A stretch of 22,590 nucleotides of DNA from an uncultured Eubacteriales bacterium. GTDB lineage: Bacteria; Bacillota; Clostridia; Oscillospirales; CAG-272. The stretch is taken from contig CAJLCI010000036.1 in NCBI GenBank assembly GCA_905205065.1, positions 1-22,590 of the forward strand, written 5' to 3'. Below the pieces are notes generated by a model that saw only the letters and a program-made list of their open reading frames with translations, did no database searches and was not told the origin of the DNA. This document shows, piece by piece, positions 6,040 to 15,083 of the stretch (the first letter of the stretch is position 1; the number at the start of each line of letters is the position of its first letter). Made by a program: the position numbers and the translations under genes.

Positions 6040-8955
6040 ATGGCCGGCAAAACCGGAGCTTCATCAAAATCAAAGAAAAATTCAGGAAACACAAGAAAAA
6101 CGCGAACTTCAGGAAACTCGAAACAAGCGTCTGCAAAATCGGCAAAAGCTTCCAATAAAACTCAATCAAACAGCTCAAGCTCTGTAACCAAGCGGGAAAA
6201 CACAATACTTACTCAGCTTTTTCCCGGAATACTTATTCTTATCTCGCTTCTTATAGCTTTATCGCTGATAATTCCGGACAGGATGGGCGGACTTGGCCCG
6301 ATTGTAAAAAATACACTGTACGGACTGTTTTCACACGGAGCAGTTATCGTTCCCATCCTTATTTTCATCGGAGCGTTTTTTTGGCGCCGTGACCACGAAA
6401 ACCATGCCGTCTGGTACAAAGTTATTTTCGCGTTTTTTTTAACCGTTTTCGTCTCAGTTCTTTTGTATGTTTTTACCGGCAGCGAAATGATTGAAAACAA
6501 AACCGAAGACATATTATACTTCTTTGAACAAGGCAAAAACAGCGTCGGGGGAGGCGCCGCAGGCGGACTTATCGGTATGCTTCTCTACCGCGGAATCGGA
6601 TCTGTCGGAACTGTAATCGTATCGCTGGTGCTTGTAATACTGCTCAGTATCTTTTATGTAGGACTTACTCCCTACATGGTATGGCTGAGAATCGCTTATG
6701 AAATTCACGAAAGGCGTGAAAGGCGTAATGTGGCCGAAGAAGACACAAGAAAAACCCCGGTATGGGTTGACGAGCAAAAATATTATACAAACGAAAAAGC
6801 ATATAATGACATGAATAACTGCTCAGATACCAGTGAAAGAAAGAAAGGAAAACAGCTTGATATTTCAGCGGTTGACACATCAGTGGACGAAATATCGGAT
6901 GACACTGCCGAAAAAGAAAAAATATCCAAGAAAATTCCGAAGATATTTGGAATCTTTTCGTCTGAAAATTATTCAGATTCTTCTGACAAAACAACTGGGA
7001 CAGTTATAGACGAAAATCCGGAAACCGATATATCAGACAAAATAGATCCCTCAATTTTTGAAAATGTACTGCAAAAACAAAACGAAACCATATCCCAAGG
7101 ACTTTCATCCGATGATATAGATGCCAATCTTATAAATAAGGCAGGCTCTGATGATGAATTTGATGCTATAGCCGATATAATAGAAAAGGAAGACGAAGCC
7201 GAAAGGCTTAACGGAGTTACCGAATCGGCCGAAAAGCTCGCAAGCTTTGCCGAAAAGAACCAGTCTGAATCAGAGCAAAACAATCCTATCAGCGACGAGC
7301 TTTTAACACGTTTTCTGAGCAACAGCGATGAAAACGGAAAAGGAGCCGCAGAATTCGATCGTACATATACCGAAAACATTGTAAACGGACCGCAGGATCC
7401 GGAGCTTATCCTTCAAAAGGATGCGCTCGATATTGCTTCGGTTAAAGTACCTCCGAAGAAAAAACAAAAGTACGTCTTTCCTCCTCTTTCACTTTTATCA
7501 GCGCCTGTCTCACCGATAAACACAGATATAAGCGAAGAACTGCAAACCACGGCAAAGAAACTTATCGACACTCTCACAAGTTTCAAAGTGAATGCCAAAG
7601 TTATTAATATCTCCCGCGGCCCTACAATTACAAGATATGAGCTTGCACCGGAATCAGGAGTGCGTGTCCGGGCTATCTCTGCGCTTGTGGACGACATTTC
7701 ACTCAATCTTGCAGCCTCCGGAGTGCGTATAGAAGCTCCGATTCCCGGAAAGGCGGCAGTAGGAATCGAAGTTCCAAACCGCGTAGTGGCAACCGTATAC
7801 CTGAGAGAGCTTGTCTCGAATGAAAAATTCACGTCCGCGACAAGCAAACTGACCGCTTCGCTCGGAGAAGACGTTGCCGGTGAACCGATTTACCTTGACA
7901 TTGCAAAAATGCCTCATCTTTTGATTGCCGGAGCTACAGGTCAGGGAAAATCAGTATGTATCAACAGTATGATTGTGAGTTTGCTTTACAAAGCAAAGCC
8001 GGACGAGGTCAAGTTTATACTAATCGATCCTAAAAAAGTTGAGTTAAATATATATAACGGACTTCCTCATCTTCTCGTCCCTGTAGTCAGCGACCCCAAA
8101 AAGGCAGCAGGCGCGCTGCAGTGGGCAGTTACCGAAATGGAACGCCGTTTCAATCTAATCGAAGAAGTAGGAGTGAGAGATCTCAAAGGATATAACAAGG
8201 CTGTGGAAAACGACCGTGACACCGAAAAGCTTCCTCAAATCGTAATAATTATCGACGAGCTCGCCGACCTCATGATGACAGCCCCAGATGATGTAGAGGA
8301 ATCCATCTGTCGGCTTGCGCAAAAAGCGCGTGCAGCCGGAATGCATCTGATTCTCGGAACTCAGCGGCCTTCTGTAGACGTTATTACAGGACTTATCAAA
8401 GCAAATGTTCCCTCACGAATTGCATTTCGCGTATCCGCACAGATGGATTCACGCGTTATTCTTGATATGACAGGAGCAGAAAAACTGATCGGACGGGGAG
8501 ATATGCTTTTCTCTCCCGTAGGTTCAACAAAGCCCATACGTGTTCAGGGCGCATATGTCAGCGAGACGGAGATAGACAATATAATAAGTTTCATTGCCAA
8601 AACTTACGGAGCCGGAGATTATGATGACAGCATAATTGAACAGATAGAACAGGAAGCCCAAAAATGCGGAACTTCAGGAAGCAAAAAGGGAGGAGCTTCA
8701 GCCACAGACAATTTTGACGGCGACGGATTTGATCCCATGCTTAAATCAGCTATCGAACTGGCCGTAGATAACGGTAAAATATCCACCTCCCTGATTCAGC
8801 GCCGTCTGTCTCTGGGATACGGAAGAGCAGCCAAACTTATTGACAGAATGCAGGATATGGGAGTCGTTTCACCTCCGGAAGGTCAGAAACCGCGTACTGT
8901 CCTGATTACAAGACAGCAGTTTATGGAAATGGTAATCAATAACGAAACCGAATAA
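6040..8955 (+). CDS. ftsK: DNA translocase FtsK/SpoIIIE
   Basis: This is a hexameric ATP-driven DNA pump at the division or sporulation septum that moves trapped chromosome through the closing membrane. The ATG at 6040 has a GGAAGGAAGG Shine-Dalgarno 9 bases upstream; an earlier in-frame TTG at 6007 lies before that site and is unlikely. The 971-residue product starts with a Lys/Ser/Thr-rich tail (about 1-50), then about four membrane segments (about 55-215), then a long acidic linker (about 230-465). The motor has Walker A GATGQGKS at 631-638 and Walker B IIIDELAD with Asp739-Glu740. The end (about 890-965, from FDPMLKSAIELA) is the gamma winged helix that reads orienting sequences. The linker is longer than in Bacillus SpoIIIE (about 790 residues in total). 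A terminator follows the stop. Confidence 0.95.
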   Translation: MAGKTGASSKSKKNSGNTRKTRTSGNSKQASAKSAKASNKTQSNSSSSVTKRENTILTQLFPGILILISLLIALSLIIPDRMGGLGPIVKNTLYGLFSHGAVIVPILIFIGAFFWRRDHENHAVWYKVIFAFFLTVFVSVLLYVFTGSEMIENKTEDILYFFEQGKNSVGGGAAGGLIGMLLYRGIGSVGTVIVSLVLVILLSIFYVGLTPYMVWLRIAYEIHERRERRNVAEEDTRKTPVWVDEQKYYTNEKAYNDMNNCSDTSERKKGKQLDISAVDTSVDEISDDTAEKEKISKKIPKIFGIFSSENYSDSSDKTTGTVIDENPETDISDKIDPSIFENVLQKQNETISQGLSSDDIDANLINKAGSDDEFDAIADIIEKEDEAERLNGVTESAEKLASFAEKNQSESEQNNPISDELLTRFLSNSDENGKGAAEFDRTYTENIVNGPQDPELILQKDALDIASVKVPPKKKQKYVFPPLSLLSAPVSPINTDISEELQTTAKKLIDTLTSFKVNAKVINISRGPTITRYELAPESGVRVRAISALVDDISLNLAASGVRIEAPIPGKAAVGIEVPNRVVATVYLRELVSNEKFTSATSKLTASLGEDVAGEPIYLDIAKMPHLLIAGATGQGKSVCINSMIVSLLYKAKPDEVKFILIDPKKVELNIYNGLPHLLVPVVSDPKKAAGALQWAVTEMERRFNLIEEVGVRDLKGYNKAVENDRDTEKLPQIVIIIDELADLMMTAPDDVEESICRLAQKARAAGMHLILGTQRPSVDVITGLIKANVPSRIAFRVSAQMDSRVILDMTGAEKLIGRGDMLFSPVGSTKPIRVQGAYVSETEIDNIISFIAKTYGAGDYDDSIIEQIEQEAQKCGTSGSKKGGASATDNFDGDGFDPMLKSAIELAVDNGKISTSLIQRRLSLGYGRAAKLIDRMQDMGVVSPPEGQKPRTVLITRQQFMEMVINNETE

Positions 8956-9017
8956 AAACAAAGAACAGTATGAGGCTGTGACGAAATTAAATAATCGTCA
9001 CAGCCTCTCTTTGTTTT
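8955..9017. terminator. Terminator between the converging ftsK and rluB genes
   Basis: A perfect 13-bp stem (8972-8984 with 8995-9007) encloses a 10-base loop. An outer 10-bp pairing of AAAACAAAGA (8955-8964) with TCTTTGTTTT (9008-9017) extends it, leaving a 7-base bulge. T-rich sequence on both strands suggests it ends ftsK and may also stop readthrough from rluB. Confidence 0.85.
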
Positions 9018-9113
9018 ATACAAATAAAGTATCAAGTGTTGTATAAAATCAGAACGATACTTATTTAAAATAAACTCCAAATAATATTTTAGATTTATGT
9101 CCGCAGCATCGTC

Positions 9114-9872
9114 TCACAAATTTAATGCGGAATACAAATAATCAAGCTGCGCGGCGGTCAATGGTCTGCTTTCTCCCGGCCGAAGATCTTCAAGCGTAAG
9201 TTGTCCTACCGCAATTCGTTCAAGACGGATTACGGAAAGTCCGACTGCGGCGCACATTTTTCGTATCTGACGGTTTCTTCCCTCATGAAGAGTCATGCGT
9301 AAAACCGTGCGATTCCCTGATTGGCTTTCTAATATTTCAGCCTGAACAGGACGAATATTATAACCGTCTATCTCCATCGGCGCTCTAAGACGTTCTAAAT
9401 GACTATCATTTATTTTTGCATCTAACGTTACAATATAGACCTTCGGAAGGCTATAGCGCGGATGCGTAAGATGCTGCAAAAGCATGCCGTCACTTGTCAT
9501 CAGTAAAAGGCCTTCTGAATCCTTATCAAGCCGCCCAACCGGATTTAGCCTTATGCCGTAATCCGAAACAAGATCTGCCACGCACTTGCGGCCATATTCG
9601 TCCGAAAGTGTTGTAATATACCCGGCAGGCTTATTCAGCATAACGGTTAAATTCCTTTCTTTTCCTTTTATTCGTTCTCCCCGGACGGTAACTATATCGG
9701 AAAGCGGATCGACTTTTCCTCCAATCTCCGCGCAAACTCCGTTAATTTTAACGTTGCCAAGCCTTATCTCATGCTCTGCGGCTCTTCGGCTCATTATACC
9801 GCAATCCGAAATATATTTTTGAATACGGATAAATTCACCTTTTACTTCATCCTTTTTTTTATCAAGGCCCAT
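9114..9872 (-). CDS. rluB: 23S rRNA pseudouridine synthase, RluB/RsuA family
   Basis: This enzyme converts a specific uridine in 23S rRNA (family member RluB acts near position 2605, E. coli numbering) to pseudouridine. An S4 RNA-binding domain spans about 15-65 (RIQKYISDCGIMSRRAAEHEI). The catalytic domain has KPAGYITT at 81-88 and the hallmark GRLDKDSEGLLLMTSDG, with catalytic Asp116. The end has the family signature EGRNRQIRKMCAAVG. The 252-residue length is normal. It is the last gene of the minus-strand block, 36 bases after the carboxypeptidase gene, as often seen near scpAB in Bacillota. RluB is preferred over RsuA (16S) from this context; specificity cannot be proved from sequence alone. 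Confidence 0.92.
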   Translation of the reverse strand: MGLDKKKDEVKGEFIRIQKYISDCGIMSRRAAEHEIRLGNVKINGVCAEIGGKVDPLSDIVTVRGERIKGKERNLTVMLNKPAGYITTLSDEYGRKCVADLVSDYGIRLNPVGRLDKDSEGLLLMTSDGMLLQHLTHPRYSLPKVYIVTLDAKINDSHLERLRAPMEIDGYNIRPVQAEILESQSGNRTVLRMTLHEGRNRQIRKMCAAVGLSVIRLERIAVGQLTLEDLRPGESRPLTAAQLDYLYSALNL

Positions 9873-9908
9873 GAGGACAAGATCCCTTTCAATCTATTTA
9901 TAGTTCAA

Positions 9909-11348
9909 TTATAATCCAAACAGTGATTTTAGCTTTTCAAAAAATGACAGCTTAATTTCTTCTTCCTCCGCCCCGGCATCCGTATATAAATCAACAGAGC
10001 CGATTTCTGTATCACCGTGGTAATACCTGACTTTTCCAATCTGTACTTCATCTTCAACCGGCGCATATACAAAATGCGGAAGCTCAACAACAGATGTTAC
10101 ACTGCAATCGTCCGATCGGAGAATGGCAGAAGCTCCGCTGCGGTTAGACACCGTTATGCTGTCAATATCTTTCGCGCCGACAACCGGGAGTGAAAAACTT
10201 TCCGAACCCGGCTCAGCCAAAGTAACTCCGACATAATAACCGAATCCGGCATCAAGCATCTTTCGATGATCATTCCAGTCGTCGGGAGCATTAAGTGTTA
10301 CTGCAATGTAAGTCAGTCCGTCACGGCTCGCCGCTGTAACAAGACATCTTCCGCTGTTTGAAGTATACCCTGTTTTTACCCCGATAGCCCCGTCATAGCT
10401 TTTTAAAAGCTTATTATGATTTATCAGCAAACGGGTACCCTGTCCATTGTGCATTTCAATCGATTTTTTATACGTAGATACAATTTCACGGAAAGTCTCA
10501 TTTTTAAGAGCGGCTGAAGTAAGCGCCGCAAGCTCACGGGCCGTAGTATAATGCTCCTCGTTATCAAGTCCATGAGGATTTGTAAAATGCGTATTCTCAA
10601 GTCCGAGAGAAGCAGCTTTTTCATTCATAAGCTGAGCAAATCCATCTATGCTGCCGGATATTTCAATTGCAATTGCCGCGGCGGCATCATTTGCACTTTC
10701 AAGAAGGAGTGCATACAAAAGAGATTCCATTGTCATCTGTTCCCCGGCATACAGGTATACGGAAGAACCGATAATTCCCACTGCATCTGACGATACTGTA
10801 ACCGTATTATCGAGCTCACAGTTCTCAATTGCGACGAGTGCAGTCATTATCTTCGTCGTACTCGCCATTGCGTGATGAAGATCGGCATTTTTTTCGTAAA
10901 GCAGCTCCCCTGTTTCAACACACATAAGAGCGGCACACTCAGCGGACACCGAAATGTCCGGAAATGCTTCCGCTGCCTCTTTTGACAGGCTTGGTACAAT
11001 CGGCTTTTCAGCTTCTGTTTCCGTGGAAAACGCTCCGTCATCAGACTTTTCATCAGGCTTTGCGCCGGTAAATACAGCGTCCTTGATTCCCGCTCCCGAC
11101 GGAAGACTTACTGAGGCCATCGCCGCTATATAACCGTCTCCGCAGGAATCAGAAAGTACCCCGATCTCAGAAGAAACCGGAAGACCGCCTGTCTCCTTGG
11201 ACGAGGTAGTTATAAGAGCGGCACATACCGACAACACCGCGTATGACAAAAGAACCGCGGCAACCGTACCAACCGCAGCCGCTGTCATAAAAAAAGCTGT
11301 CGCGCTTGTTCCTGAACTGCCTTTATTTGAAGATTTTTTCTTTATCAC
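9909..11348 (-). CDS. D-alanyl-D-alanine carboxypeptidase (peptidase S11, DacF/DacB type)
   Basis: This penicillin-binding protein removes the terminal D-Ala from peptidoglycan side chains outside the membrane. All three active-site motifs are present: S163-T-T-K166, S218-A-N220 and K325-T-G. The N-terminus has a basic start and a hydrophobic helix (about 17-48), a signal or anchor, then a low-complexity Ser/Glu/Asp-rich spacer (about 50-130) before the catalytic domain. A PBP5-type C-terminal beta domain follows (about 377-455). The last residues, IKLSFFEKLKSLFGL, look like the amphipathic membrane-binding helix of this family. At 479 residues it is longer than Bacillus DacF (about 390), mainly through the spacer. 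Lying after gerW and before rluB suggests a role in spore cortex structure, but a vegetative role is possible. Confidence 0.92.
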   Translation of the reverse strand: MIKKKSSNKGSSGTSATAFFMTAAAVGTVAAVLLSYAVLSVCAALITTSSKETGGLPVSSEIGVLSDSCGDGYIAAMASVSLPSGAGIKDAVFTGAKPDEKSDDGAFSTETEAEKPIVPSLSKEAAEAFPDISVSAECAALMCVETGELLYEKNADLHHAMASTTKIMTALVAIENCELDNTVTVSSDAVGIIGSSVYLYAGEQMTMESLLYALLLESANDAAAAIAIEISGSIDGFAQLMNEKAASLGLENTHFTNPHGLDNEEHYTTARELAALTSAALKNETFREIVSTYKKSIEMHNGQGTRLLINHNKLLKSYDGAIGVKTGYTSNSGRCLVTAASRDGLTYIAVTLNAPDDWNDHRKMLDAGFGYYVGVTLAEPGSESFSLPVVGAKDIDSITVSNRSGASAILRSDDCSVTSVVELPHFVYAPVEDEVQIGKVRYYHGDTEIGSVDLYTDAGAEEEEIKLSFFEKLKSLFGL

Positions 11349-11471
11349 TATCCAACACCGTCCGAATATAAATTAAGTAAATTCTTCTGGTGAATGAATA
11401 TGCACAAATCTTCTCTTGTATGCCTAAAAAAGCTTACGCACTAAAAAATAAAACTATGTTATCGGCAAAAA

Positions 11472-11969
11472 TCACAAATCTTTCTCAGGAGCACCCTCTG
11501 CAGTTACATTCTCTCCTTTATCGTTATCTTTTCCGCTCTTAAAACCGGAAATTACATTTTTGAGGCGAGACAGTATATCGGGAGATTTTTCAATCAGATT
11601 TGCCATCGATTCAACAGGTCCAGCCGGAGGCATATCGGCGCCGACATTAAGAATTTCAACATCACCGGATGCTGAAATTACAAGAAAGCTTACAGGAGTA
11701 ATGGTAATTCCGGTTCCTCCGCCGCCTCCGAAATTCTTTCTTCCGTTACGTTTTACCTCTGAGCTCTGGGACACTTTTGTACCCTCTCCCTTTCCGTAAT
11801 CAAGGCCGCCGGAGGCAATTCCCATAGACACCTTTGAAACCGGAATTATAATAGTGCCTGACGGAGTATTGATCGGATCACCGATTATTGTACTAACTCC
11901 GGCAATATCCTTCATACTTTCAATCGAATTTTTAAGTATCTCACCGAGATTTGATGCAGAATCAGCCAT
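11472..11969 (-). CDS. ytfJ: GerW (YtfJ) family sporulation protein
   Basis: In Bacillus this forespore protein is needed for normal germination with some nutrients. The 165-residue product has the family layout: a helical start (NLGEILKNSIESMKDIAG), then VSTIIGDPINTPSGTIIIPVSKVSMG, a Gly/Ser-rich stretch, and GGGGGTGITITPVSFLVIS, followed by a variable tail. I choose the ATG at 11969 because AGAAAGGA lies at a good distance upstream; a GTG at 11990 overlaps that Shine-Dalgarno. The gene directly upstream encodes a DUF2953 protein, the same pair as Bacillus ytfI-ytfJ. It supports the view that the organism forms spores. The biochemical role of the family is unknown. Confidence 0.9.
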   Translation of the reverse strand: MADSASNLGEILKNSIESMKDIAGVSTIIGDPINTPSGTIIIPVSKVSMGIASGGLDYGKGEGTKVSQSSEVKRNGRKNFGGGGGTGITITPVSFLVISASGDVEILNVGADMPPAGPVESMANLIEKSPDILSRLKNVISGFKSGKDNDKGENVTAEGAPEKDL

Positions 11970-11992
11970 ACCATTTATTCCTTTCTTCACTG

Positions 11993-12011
11993 GTCGGCTC
12001 CGGAAGCCGAC
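11993..12011 (-). promoter_or_regulatory. Small hairpin before the gerW Shine-Dalgarno
   Basis: A 7-bp inverted repeat (GTCGGCT, 5-base loop, AGCCGAC) lies just upstream of the gerW ribosome binding site. No T-run follows on the minus strand, so it is not a normal terminator. It might be an mRNA processing or stability element. Confidence 0.35.
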
Positions 12012-12073
12012 TCATAGTATTAAAAATTTATATTATCACTGAAACCATTGAAAATCAAAAGCATAATTATCAT

Positions 12074-12739
12074 TTAACGCTTACCAGCCGCAAATACCAT
12101 AGACGAAATTCCGCGCCGAAATAAATCAAGAAGTTGCCAGACGCGAAGTGACAATGTAATATCGACATCAGCTACGCAATGATCCCCTAAAAAATCTATA
12201 TATATTCCATTCTTATGGATGTTCTTCCAGCGCACCTTTGTATTATTATCAAGTAATTCAAACAAATATGCCGCGCTTTGTGATACCGCACCGTATACGA
12301 TGGCCGCCTCGCCTGCATCCATCCCCGAAATTGTAATTTCAAAGCAATTTATATCTGTACGCAGATATGTTAAAAACCGTCCCAGTAAAAGCCTGACAAT
12401 CCGTATAATCTGACGCAGCATTTCCAATTTATCCGAAAATGTCTGTTTTCTTTTTACATTTCCCTTATTTTTATTTTTCCGACTGACTTTTTTCAACCTT
12501 CGTTTTTCTTTATCCGTCTTTTCTCTTCTCTTTTTAATGGCACGGGGAGTAAAATCACGAAGTTTGATTTTTTCTGTTTTTTGAAGTTCAGGATACAGAA
12601 GTTTCAATGGAATGCCGTCGGCTGTAAGCTCAACCGTCAAACCCTTTTCTTCCGAATAACGTATGCGAAGTCCGATTCTCAGCATTAAAACTAAAAAAAC
12701 AGTTAAAAAAATGCAAAGCAATACAATAAGCCATATCAT
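12074..12739 (-). CDS. DUF2953 protein (YtfI-like)
   Basis: The product is unknown in detail. The 221-residue protein starts with a hydrophobic helix (about 1-21, MIWLIVLLCIFLTVFLVLML), a probable membrane anchor. A very basic Lys/Arg stretch follows (about 68-101). The conserved C-terminal half has FEITISGMDAGEAAIVYGAVSQ, then an Asp-rich patch near DHCVADVDITLSLRVWQLL. This matches DUF2953, whose Bacillus member ytfI sits next to ytfJ as here. Only a weak Shine-Dalgarno (GGATGT) precedes the ATG. The gene sits 92 bases after scpB and 104 before gerW. A role in sporulation or germination is an inference from neighbours only. Confidence 0.8.
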   Translation of the reverse strand: MIWLIVLLCIFLTVFLVLMLRIGLRIRYSEEKGLTVELTADGIPLKLLYPELQKTEKIKLRDFTPRAIKKRREKTDKEKRRLKKVSRKNKNKGNVKRKQTFSDKLEMLRQIIRIVRLLLGRFLTYLRTDINCFEITISGMDAGEAAIVYGAVSQSAAYLFELLDNNTKVRWKNIHKNGIYIDFLGDHCVADVDITLSLRVWQLLDLFRRGISSMVFAAGKR

Positions 12740-12831
12740 ATTTTACACATCCGTAATAAATATTTGTTCTACCAATATTTGTTCTGCCAAAATTCAAAAG
12801 AATTAATATCTTAAAACCAAAACTTTTCTCA

Positions 12832-13431
12832 TTAATTACTTTCAAAATCTACGGCAGAATCTGCTTTGCCGGGAGTCTCTGAAGAAGCATCAGCGCTGTC
12901 CCCGCTTACGGAATCAAAAAGCTCAATCGGAGGAAGTTCCTGCAATGACGATAAACCGAAAACACGAAGAAAATCGGAGGTTGTTCCGTATAGTGCAGGC
13001 CTCCCGGGAAGCTCTAAATGCCCTTTGTTCTCTATCATACCCTTGTCAAGAAGAGATGTAATAGAATACGAACAGTCAACACCCCGCACCTGTTCAATGT
13101 ATGCACGTGTTACCGGCTGGCGGTACACAATAATTGAAAGTACCTCCATAAGTGCCTGGGAAAGCTTCGTTCCACGTCTTATTCCAAGCGCCGCCCGTAC
13201 AGGTTCTTCATATTTAGCCTTGCTGCAGAGCTGACACTCGTCATTGAGCACAGCAAGCTCAATTCCGCGGTCTTCGTAGCTTTTTGAAAGCTCTGATACA
13301 AGCTCCCGCACTTTTTCTTCATCAATAGAAAGCACATCGGCAATAACACTGAATTTGACAGGATAACCGGACGCAAATAAAATTGCTTCTACTGCCCTGC
13401 ACAGCTCGTCCCACCCTTCTATAATAGGCAT
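12832..13431 (-). CDS. scpB: Segregation and condensation protein ScpB
   Basis: ScpB joins the SMC-kleisin complex that compacts and separates newly copied chromosomes. The 199-residue product has two winged-helix units. The first (about 7-85) starts ELCRAVEAILFASGYPV. The second (about 86-170) holds LSQALMEVLSIIVYRQPVTRAYIEQVRGVD and PGRPALYGTTSDFLRVFGL, the strongest family signatures. The tail is acidic and Ser-rich, as is common. A GGAGG Shine-Dalgarno lies 8 bases before the ATG, 20 bases after the scpA stop, so the two partners are made from one message. No unusual residues were seen. Confidence 0.95.
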   Translation of the reverse strand: MPIIEGWDELCRAVEAILFASGYPVKFSVIADVLSIDEEKVRELVSELSKSYEDRGIELAVLNDECQLCSKAKYEEPVRAALGIRRGTKLSQALMEVLSIIVYRQPVTRAYIEQVRGVDCSYSITSLLDKGMIENKGHLELPGRPALYGTTSDFLRVFGLSSLQELPPIELFDSVSGDSADASSETPGKADSAVDFESN

Positions 13432-13451
13432 ACGGGTTCCTCCATTTCTTT

Positions 13452-14186
13452 TCAGGATGCGTAAAGATGCAGTGTGAGATTGTCGTTTTCCTCGTTCACA
13501 ATTGAAACACGCTGTGACCTAAGAAGTTCAAGCACCGCGACAAATATTGTTATAACCTCCGCTCGGTCATTTCCATCAAGAAGAAGACTTTGGAAAGAAC
13601 AGTCTCCGCACTTGTAAAGACGCCGCATAATGCCGTAAATTTTTACAGGAACAGGAATTCGTCTACCTCCCCTGCTGAGAAGCTGTCCGAGCATCTTCTC
13701 GGGCCGAAGTTTATCCGTATCGGAGTTTTTTCCGAATTTACCGGACAGAACAGACCGAAAAGCACGTTCGAGCCTAGCAATACTGTCATCGGCAACATAG
13801 CTTGTATCCTTTTCCAGGCTCTCGGGTTCCTTAGCCACACGTCCGCCCGATTCGGTATAATAGTCGGTCAGCATTTCCGCAGCCGCTTTTATTCGGCTGT
13901 ACTCCATGAGCGCAGCGGCGAGAGAAGCTCTCGGATCCTCCTCAGTTTTTTCAGGAGCGGGTAAAAGCATCTTACTTTTAATAAGCATAAGTTCGGCTGC
14001 CATAACGATAAAATCTCCTGCAAGCTCCATATTGACAGCCTCAGCCATATTTATATACTCCATATATTGATCAAAAATTAAAGCAATCGGTATGTCCGAT
14101 ATATCAACTTTATTTTTAGAAATCAGTGAAAGCAATAAATCAAGCGGTCCCTCGAATATCGGAAGATGATAATTTATTTCATCCAT
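13452..14186 (-). CDS. scpA: Segregation and condensation protein ScpA (kleisin)
   Basis: ScpA is the kleisin that bridges the two SMC heads and binds ScpB. The N-terminal part has the signature FEGPLDLLLSLISKNKVDI (about 9-27), followed by GDFIVMAAELMLIKSKMLLP (about 57-76). A variable middle carries acidic and Lys-rich stretches. The C-terminal winged helix (about 190-244) contains VITIFVAVLELLRSQRVS, which contacts the SMC head. The 244-residue length is typical. An AAAGG motif lies about 14 bases before the ATG, a long spacing, and there is no better start nearby. The smc gene is not in the window. Confidence 0.95.
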   Translation of the reverse strand: MDEINYHLPIFEGPLDLLLSLISKNKVDISDIPIALIFDQYMEYINMAEAVNMELAGDFIVMAAELMLIKSKMLLPAPEKTEEDPRASLAAALMEYSRIKAAAEMLTDYYTESGGRVAKEPESLEKDTSYVADDSIARLERAFRSVLSGKFGKNSDTDKLRPEKMLGQLLSRGGRRIPVPVKIYGIMRRLYKCGDCSFQSLLLDGNDRAEVITIFVAVLELLRSQRVSIVNEENDNLTLHLYAS

Positions 14187-14346
14187 AGATATACAAATAC
14201 CTTTCGTTTATACTAAATATTACTTAGTCCGGTTCATGCCATAATCCGTCCGCACGGTCTTAACGTTCAAAGCTTTTTATATTAAAAATATTTATGTTTA
14301 ATATTTAAATTATAAGCCGTAACTATATACAATTCAGCTTATATTC
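14187..14346 (-). other. Gap between the M50 protease gene and scpA
   Basis: This 160-base AT-rich gap may hold a promoter for scpA-scpB. TTGAAC followed 18 bases later by GATTAT on the minus strand is the best candidate, but it is weak. No terminator is evident. Confidence 0.25.
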
Positions 14347-14985
14347 CTACGATCCAAAAGGAAGAGAAAGAAGGCGGAACATTCCGTTAATTATTGCTCC
14401 TGAAATACTTGAAATCGGTACTGTAATTATATCTGTTACCATGAGAATAATAAGTGCTATAAGAATATACTGTTCATAACGCATAATTTTAAAGTAAACA
14501 CGCTCCGGCAAAAAAAGCAGTAAAATTCTCGAACCGTCAAGAGGCGGAATGGGTATAAGATTAAAAACCGCAAGACTTACATTCAGACTTATAAATACAT
14601 TGAAGAACAAAACAAGCGCCTGAATAATTCTAAGCGACAGATCACCGAACTGGACAGTAAGCACCATTCCTGCCGCGCCGATAAATCCGAGAAGTAAATT
14701 GGAAAGCGGTCCGGCAAGAGAAGAAACCGCCATGCCGACCTTAGGCTTTTTAAAATTTCCTGCATTGATCATTACCGGACTTGCCCAGCCAAAACCGACA
14801 AGAAGCATCATAATCATTCCGACCGGATTCAAGTGTCTGAGCGGATTGAGGGATATTCTTCCGGCATTTTTTGCCGTAGGATCTCCAAGCTTATACGCAA
14901 CCCAAGCGTGTGCGCTTTCGTGTACTGATATTGCAAACAGTATCGCCGGAATTCGCATAAGATAAATGAGCAAAGTTTCGCGCAT
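14347..14985 (-). CDS. Site-2 protease family membrane metalloprotease (M50, YwhC-like)
   Basis: This is a polytopic membrane zinc protease of the small M50 type. The zinc motif HESAH (His22, Glu23, His26) lies in the first membrane helix. The third ligand motif NLIPIPPLDG (142-151, Asp150) lies in a later one. The segment between includes GRISLNPLRHLNPVGMIMML, typical of the rhomboid-unrelated YwhC/FB21 subgroup. About six hydrophobic segments fill 212 residues. There is no PDZ domain, so it is not RseP. AAAGGA lies 12 bases upstream of the ATG. M50 genes of this type commonly sit next to scpA in Clostridia; the substrate is unknown. Confidence 0.9.
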   Translation of the reverse strand: MRETLLIYLMRIPAILFAISVHESAHAWVAYKLGDPTAKNAGRISLNPLRHLNPVGMIMMLLVGFGWASPVMINAGNFKKPKVGMAVSSLAGPLSNLLLGFIGAAGMVLTVQFGDLSLRIIQALVLFFNVFISLNVSLAVFNLIPIPPLDGSRILLLFLPERVYFKIMRYEQYILIALIILMVTDIITVPISSISGAIINGMFRLLSLPFGS

Positions 14986-15083
14986 CTGTATCTATATTCC
15001 TTTCCAATCCAAAATATATGAAACAAAACTTACTTACTGACCGAAAAAACTTTAACTTGAATATAATGCAAATATTTCACATT

